From: Bacillota bacterium
GTDB lineage: Bacteria; Bacillota; Clostridia; Christensenellales; UMGS416
Direction of reading: 5' to 3'
Assembly (NCBI GenBank): GCA_023428265.1
Contig: JAEYYW010000107.1
Coordinates: forward strand, 1-9,003
DNA: 9,003 nt
Below are positions 6,034 to 9,003 of this stretch, piece by piece; position 1 is the stretch's first letter; every line of letters begins with the position of its first letter. Below the pieces are notes generated by a model. That model made no database searches and was not told where the DNA came from. It saw only the letters and a list, made by a program, of their open reading frames with translations. The translations under genes and the position numbers were made by a program.

Positions 6034-6711
6034 TCAGTGGAAGCGCCGGCAGAGCACATACTTGGATACGGCTGTGCGCTGGCCGGGCAAACCTTGCAGC
6101 AACGCCTTGATGTGGTCCGGCAGGAAGTTGTCAAATTTCACTTCCATCACATGGGTGTCCGGATCCAGCACCGGCAGCGACGAAGGGATGCCGGAAAACA
6201 GGTCGTTGGAGTAATGCCCTGAGCGCAGGTTCAGATCAAAGGTCAGCCGCACATTGCCGGCGGGGTAGATATAGGCCTCGCGAAAATAATCCACCAGCAC
6301 CTTGGGCTTGTATTGCTTGCTCTTCAAAAGCCCATAGAACTCGTTGAGCAGGTTGCTTTGGCTGGGATAGATCGCATCATAATCACCGGCCAGGATCGCG
6401 TCACACTGCGGTCTGGTGAGCAGCAGAGAGTCTTTGGCCGTATAGTATGTCACTTTGGATTTTTTCTCCAAAAGGATCCGCTTGTCGCTGTAGCGGTAAA
6501 TGCGGATGCGAAATTTGCTACGGAAGGCGTCGCCCTCCACCTTCTCAAACAACGCACCGTCATAAGCGTCATCAAAATACAGGCTCCGGATCGCATAGCC
6601 TCTTGTGTTGGGATCGGCGTTCTTATCCAGCGGCATCACGGCCGCCACGCGGTCGCGCAACCACAACCAGTCCGTTTCACCGATGATATATTTCAGTTCG
6701 TGCCGCAGCAC
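6034..6711 (-). CDS. VTC-domain protein, polyphosphate polymerase-like
   Basis: A VTC-domain protein of about 225 residues, related to the catalytic domain of yeast Vtc4, which makes polyphosphate from ATP in a basic tunnel. From the GTG at 6711 the tunnel-type motifs are RHELKY (K7), IRSLYFDD (R42), FRIRIY (R68, R70), LEKKSK (82-86), VDYFREAY (R144), VRLTFDLNLRS (R155), VMEVKFD (E190, the likely metal ligand, and K192) and the final AVSKYV (K217). The lysine, arginine and glutamate set looks intact, so activity is plausible. Start choice: the frame extends to a TTG at 6762, but that lies too close to the predicted transcription start. A TTG at 6729 has GGAGG five bases before it and the GTG at 6711 has GAGGA seven bases before it. 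I prefer GTG because homologues begin only a few residues before RHExKY. It has no membrane segment of its own, unlike the yeast complex, and is followed 31 nt later by a membrane-protein gene. Confidence 0.9.
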   Translation of the reverse strand: MLRHELKYIIGETDWLWLRDRVAAVMPLDKNADPNTRGYAIRSLYFDDAYDGALFEKVEGDAFRSKFRIRIYRYSDKRILLEKKSKVTYYTAKDSLLLTRPQCDAILAGDYDAIYPSQSNLLNEFYGLLKSKQYKPKVLVDYFREAYIYPAGNVRLTFDLNLRSGHYSNDLFSGIPSSLPVLDPDTHVMEVKFDNFLPDHIKALLQGLPGQRTAVSKYVLCRRFH

Positions 6712-6774
6712 GCGGGATTCCTCAGCCAAAGCTGCCTCCAGGTTCTTCCTGCCGTCCGGCAATCAATACATTCC

Positions 6775-6783
6775 ATTATACCA
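6775..6783 (-). promoter_or_regulatory. Extended -10 promoter for the VTC-DUF4956 operon
   Basis: On the - strand TGGTATAAT (6783 to 6775) is a perfect extended -10 element (TGn plus TATAAT). The -35 region is AT-rich and weak, as expected for extended -10 promoters. The start would fall near 6768, just downstream of the cotH terminator, so the VTC and DUF4956 genes can be transcribed separately from the kinase gene. Confidence 0.6.
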
Positions 6784-6812
6784 CAAATTGGTATTTCATA
6801 AAAACATCAAAA

Positions 6813-6839
6813 TGCACCATCCAGATATTGGATGGTGCA
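6813..6839 (-). terminator. Intrinsic terminator after the CotH-kinase gene
   Basis: TGCACCATCC (6813-6822) and GGATGGTGCA (6830-6839) form a perfect 10-bp stem with a seven-base loop. Read on the - strand it is followed by TTTTGATGTTTTT, a fair U-tract, and it begins 33 bases after the cotH stop codon. On the + strand no T-run follows, so it acts in one direction. Confidence 0.85.
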
Positions 6840-6871
6840 ATGAGCCGTTTAGTTCCCGCTTCTCAGCGCAT

Positions 6872-9003
6872 TCATTCCGCGTCGGTCAGATTGAAGTACT
6901 TCTGCATATAGTGCAGGTTCATCTCCGGGCGGATCCGCGCGAACTTCTTCAGCAGCTCGATCTGGCCGGTTTTCCATTTCGCTGCCGTGCCCTGATCCCA
7001 CTTTTCCTTGTCCCTCTGCATATAGGGCTCGATGTTTGCCACCAGCTCGTCGATGCGCTGTATCACCCGGTTCGTCTCAAACGTGACGGTGGTGTGATAT
7101 ACAAACCGCTGGAGGAACTTCTGTTTGAACTCTTCGTTTTGCAGAAGGCCCCGAATCAACGAGTTGTCAAAGTTGCGGCCAATTCCATTACCATCGGGAT
7201 GCAGGAACCTGCTGAAGAAATCACGATACTGGTCGGTGCGGTAATCCTCCTTTTGGTCCGCGAAGAAGAACCCCCAGTCCATGTCATAGAGGATCCACCG
7301 CCATTTGCCATCCGGCGTTCTCGGCTTCCAGAACCGGACATTCCCCAGGTCGGAGTTGCCGGTATAAATCTCGATTGTACACCAGTCAATGTAGTTATCA
7401 ATGTCGATCTTGGAGGCCACATAATCATAGTTTTCCTTGATCGACAGGTCGTGCGATTTCACCCAGGAGATCAGCTCCTTGTATTCCTTGTTGGAGCCAT
7501 ACTTGACCGCACCGTTTCCCTCCAGCAAATCGACCTGGGTGGGATCGATGTTGCCATGCTGCGAGAGGAAGTGCTCGTTGATCTTCTCCATGATTTCATA
7601 GACACCCCAGAACTGGCCGTTCACAAACACGATGCTCTGCCGGCTGTCATAAGTGTCGATGTTGGATGTCTCCTTGGCCAAGCCCGTCTGCAGAATCGTC
7701 CTGATGCGCGACATGTTGGCATCCTGTGCGGAGTTGCGAACGATGAAGCTCTCATAGTCCGTATACGGCAGGTCGGGGAAGAGCTGGTACTGGAATGACC
7801 CTTTGCCATACTTGCTTCGCGCCAGCAGGGAGAAAGATTTCTGGTCGTTTCCCCTGGAGTATTGCCCGTATATTTTCAGCCCGGCGCCTTGAGAAATGCC
7901 CACTGTGCCGTCCGGTTCCAGCACTTCCACATGCGCCGGCTTTTCCCAGTCCTTCCAGAAGTTTGCACCATGGTGCGGAAATTTCTCTGTCCAGCCTGGC
8001 CCGTTTGCATAGATTCCGGTCTGCTCGTCAAACAGGTTTTTGGGATCGGTCACAATGCTCACGATGGGCAGATGGATGTTTTCTCCGATCAGGAATGTCG
8101 AGGCTGCCTCATCGCTGGGCAAATAGCCGTCTCGATAAGCCACGGCTCGCACCACCGTTGTTTTGGAGACGTCAAGCGCCCCGGCGTATTGCTTGCTGGA
8201 GCCATTGGGTGTGGTGCAATCCGTCGTGTAGCGGATTTTCGCGCCCTCACCGGCAGATATTGTGAGCTGCTGCGCCCCATCATATTGCCCGGCCTTGAGG
8301 CTGAAGATCGGGGTAGGGGCATAGCCGGGATAGCCGTTTGGGTTGGAGGCGCCGGGAGTGGGCTTGTCCAGATATTGGAAAACCTGTTTGCCGGCGGGCC
8401 TGCCATAAGTGATGCCGGCGCGCAGCGCCGGCACGAAGCAACGGTCAGCAATGGCGCCGTCCGGCTTGGTGAGCACCAGAATGTCTCCTTCGGCGCCAAG
8501 GCTGAAGTCAGTGTGTATTTTTCTTTTTGGATCGGTCTGGTTGCGGCCAGACGCGAACACCGTGAGATACTCACCGGCCTTGATCGTCACATCCGGAAAC
8601 TTCCAGCGGCCCAGCTCGTTGGTCTTGTCGGTTAATCCCCAGCCGCTCAGCGTGACGTCATGGTCAGTGCGGTTGAAGAGCTCAATGAAATCCGGATACT
8701 CGTTGAAATCGTCCTTGAGCGTGTCCACATTGTTGCTCATGACTTCGCTGATGATCACGTCGCCCATGTCGTTGGCAAACAGGTCCTTCTGCAGGGCGTT
8801 GTAGCCCTCCTCGGTGTTGGGCTGGCCCGGCGTGGGGTGGGTGAACACCTGCCAGGTGTCGGTGCCGGGCACCAGGCCGAAGGAGGTGTCGGCCTTCAGG
8901 TCATTGATCTGAACCTCGCTGACGATCTGGCCGCGGAAGTTGGCCAGCAGGATCGCGTCCTTGAAGCCGTTCAGGCGGAAGTTGGCGTGCAACGCCTTTT
9001 CCG
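6872..9003 (-). CDS. CotH-kinase family protein with lamin-tail and chitobiase-type domains (5' partial)
   Basis: At least 709 residues are visible and the frame is open at the right edge, so the N-terminus and any signal peptide are outside. In order, with residues counted from nt 8992, there is a lamin-tail-domain end (about 1-60, HANFRLNGFKDAILLA) and a complete second lamin-tail domain (about 77-215, IISEVMSNN, DFIELFNRTDHDVTLSGWGLTD). Next is a chitobiase/hexosaminidase C-terminal-like beta domain (about 225-302, KIRYTTDCTTPNGSSKQY), then a CotH kinase domain (about 308-690). The last contains LPIVSIVTDPKNLFD, GAGLKIYGQYSR, VFVNGQFWGVYEIMEKINEHFL and WRWILYDMDWGF (565-575), whose acidic residues are the expected metal site. 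Characterised CotH proteins phosphorylate spore-coat or other secreted proteins. The accessory domains point to an extracellular or wall location. It lies upstream of the VTC/DUF4956 pair. Whether this kinase is active, and on what, is unknown. Confidence 0.92.
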   Translation of the reverse strand, partial: EKALHANFRLNGFKDAILLANFRGQIVSEVQINDLKADTSFGLVPGTDTWQVFTHPTPGQPNTEEGYNALQKDLFANDMGDVIISEVMSNNVDTLKDDFNEYPDFIELFNRTDHDVTLSGWGLTDKTNELGRWKFPDVTIKAGEYLTVFASGRNQTDPKRKIHTDFSLGAEGDILVLTKPDGAIADRCFVPALRAGITYGRPAGKQVFQYLDKPTPGASNPNGYPGYAPTPIFSLKAGQYDGAQQLTISAGEGAKIRYTTDCTTPNGSSKQYAGALDVSKTTVVRAVAYRDGYLPSDEAASTFLIGENIHLPIVSIVTDPKNLFDEQTGIYANGPGWTEKFPHHGANFWKDWEKPAHVEVLEPDGTVGISQGAGLKIYGQYSRGNDQKSFSLLARSKYGKGSFQYQLFPDLPYTDYESFIVRNSAQDANMSRIRTILQTGLAKETSNIDTYDSRQSIVFVNGQFWGVYEIMEKINEHFLSQHGNIDPTQVDLLEGNGAVKYGSNKEYKELISWVKSHDLSIKENYDYVASKIDIDNYIDWCTIEIYTGNSDLGNVRFWKPRTPDGKWRWILYDMDWGFFFADQKEDYRTDQYRDFFSRFLHPDGNGIGRNFDNSLIRGLLQNEEFKQKFLQRFVYHTTVTFETNRVIQRIDELVANIEPYMQRDKEKWDQGTAAKWKTGQIELLKKFARIRPEMNLHYMQKYFNLTDAE

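Noticed and set aside
6003..6134. Longer N-terminus for the DUF4956 protein
   Set aside because: The extension runs through the end of the VTC gene and has a non-family sequence; the ATG at 6002 has AGGAGG at five bases.
6605..7798. Long open frame on the + strand opposite the CotH and VTC genes
   Set aside because: It crosses the intergenic terminator/promoter region and reads antisense through conserved CotH motifs. The translation shows no recognisable domain.

Overview
The window looks like a high-GC (about 60% by eye) bacterial chromosome segment. It is most consistent with a gut-type or anaerobic member of the Bacillota/Clostridia, such as an Oscillospirales-like lineage. This placement is inferred from strong AGGAGG-type ribosome binding sites, occasional TTG/GTG starts, tight gene packing, an AraM-type glycerol-1-phosphate dehydrogenase and a CotH/VTC/DUF4956 gene set. 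No rRNA or marker gene fixes the lineage. I saw no insertion sequences, tRNA or rRNA genes, or CRISPR arrays.

Layout. The left part (1-2884, + strand) is one compact operon. It holds a 5'-truncated AraM/EgsA-like sn-glycerol-1-phosphate dehydrogenase, a NagD/AraL-like HAD phosphatase that overlaps it by 14 nt, and a serine alpha/beta-hydrolase (carbohydrate-esterase type). After a 154-nt gap with an inverted repeat and a good -10 box comes a second + strand unit (3039-4804). It holds a protein that reads like a HemN/HemW-type radical-SAM fold but lacks the CxxxCxxC cluster motif, followed 5 nt later by a Crp/Fnr-family regulator with two close cysteines. Thioredoxin (4895-5218) follows with its own likely promoter and two small palindromes. 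A bidirectional terminator (5243-5281) separates it from the convergent right half.

The right half (5310-9003) lies on the - strand. Its transcription order is a multidomain CotH-kinase protein (lamin-tail domains, chitobiase C-terminal-like domain, CotH domain; N-terminus outside the window), then a terminator and a new extended -10 promoter, then a VTC-domain polyphosphate-polymerase-like protein, then a DUF4956 membrane protein.

How the genes may work together. The left operon could make and process glycerol-1-phosphate or related sugar phosphates, and it resembles the araL-araM pairing of Bacillus subtilis. The middle block looks like a redox- or oxygen-responsive regulator with thioredoxin and an unusual tetrapyrrole-enzyme-like partner. 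The right block is the most system-like part: a possible envelope module joining a polyphosphate-polymerase-like enzyme, a membrane partner and a surface protein kinase. The gene assignments rest on motifs visible in the translations; the joint functions are inference.
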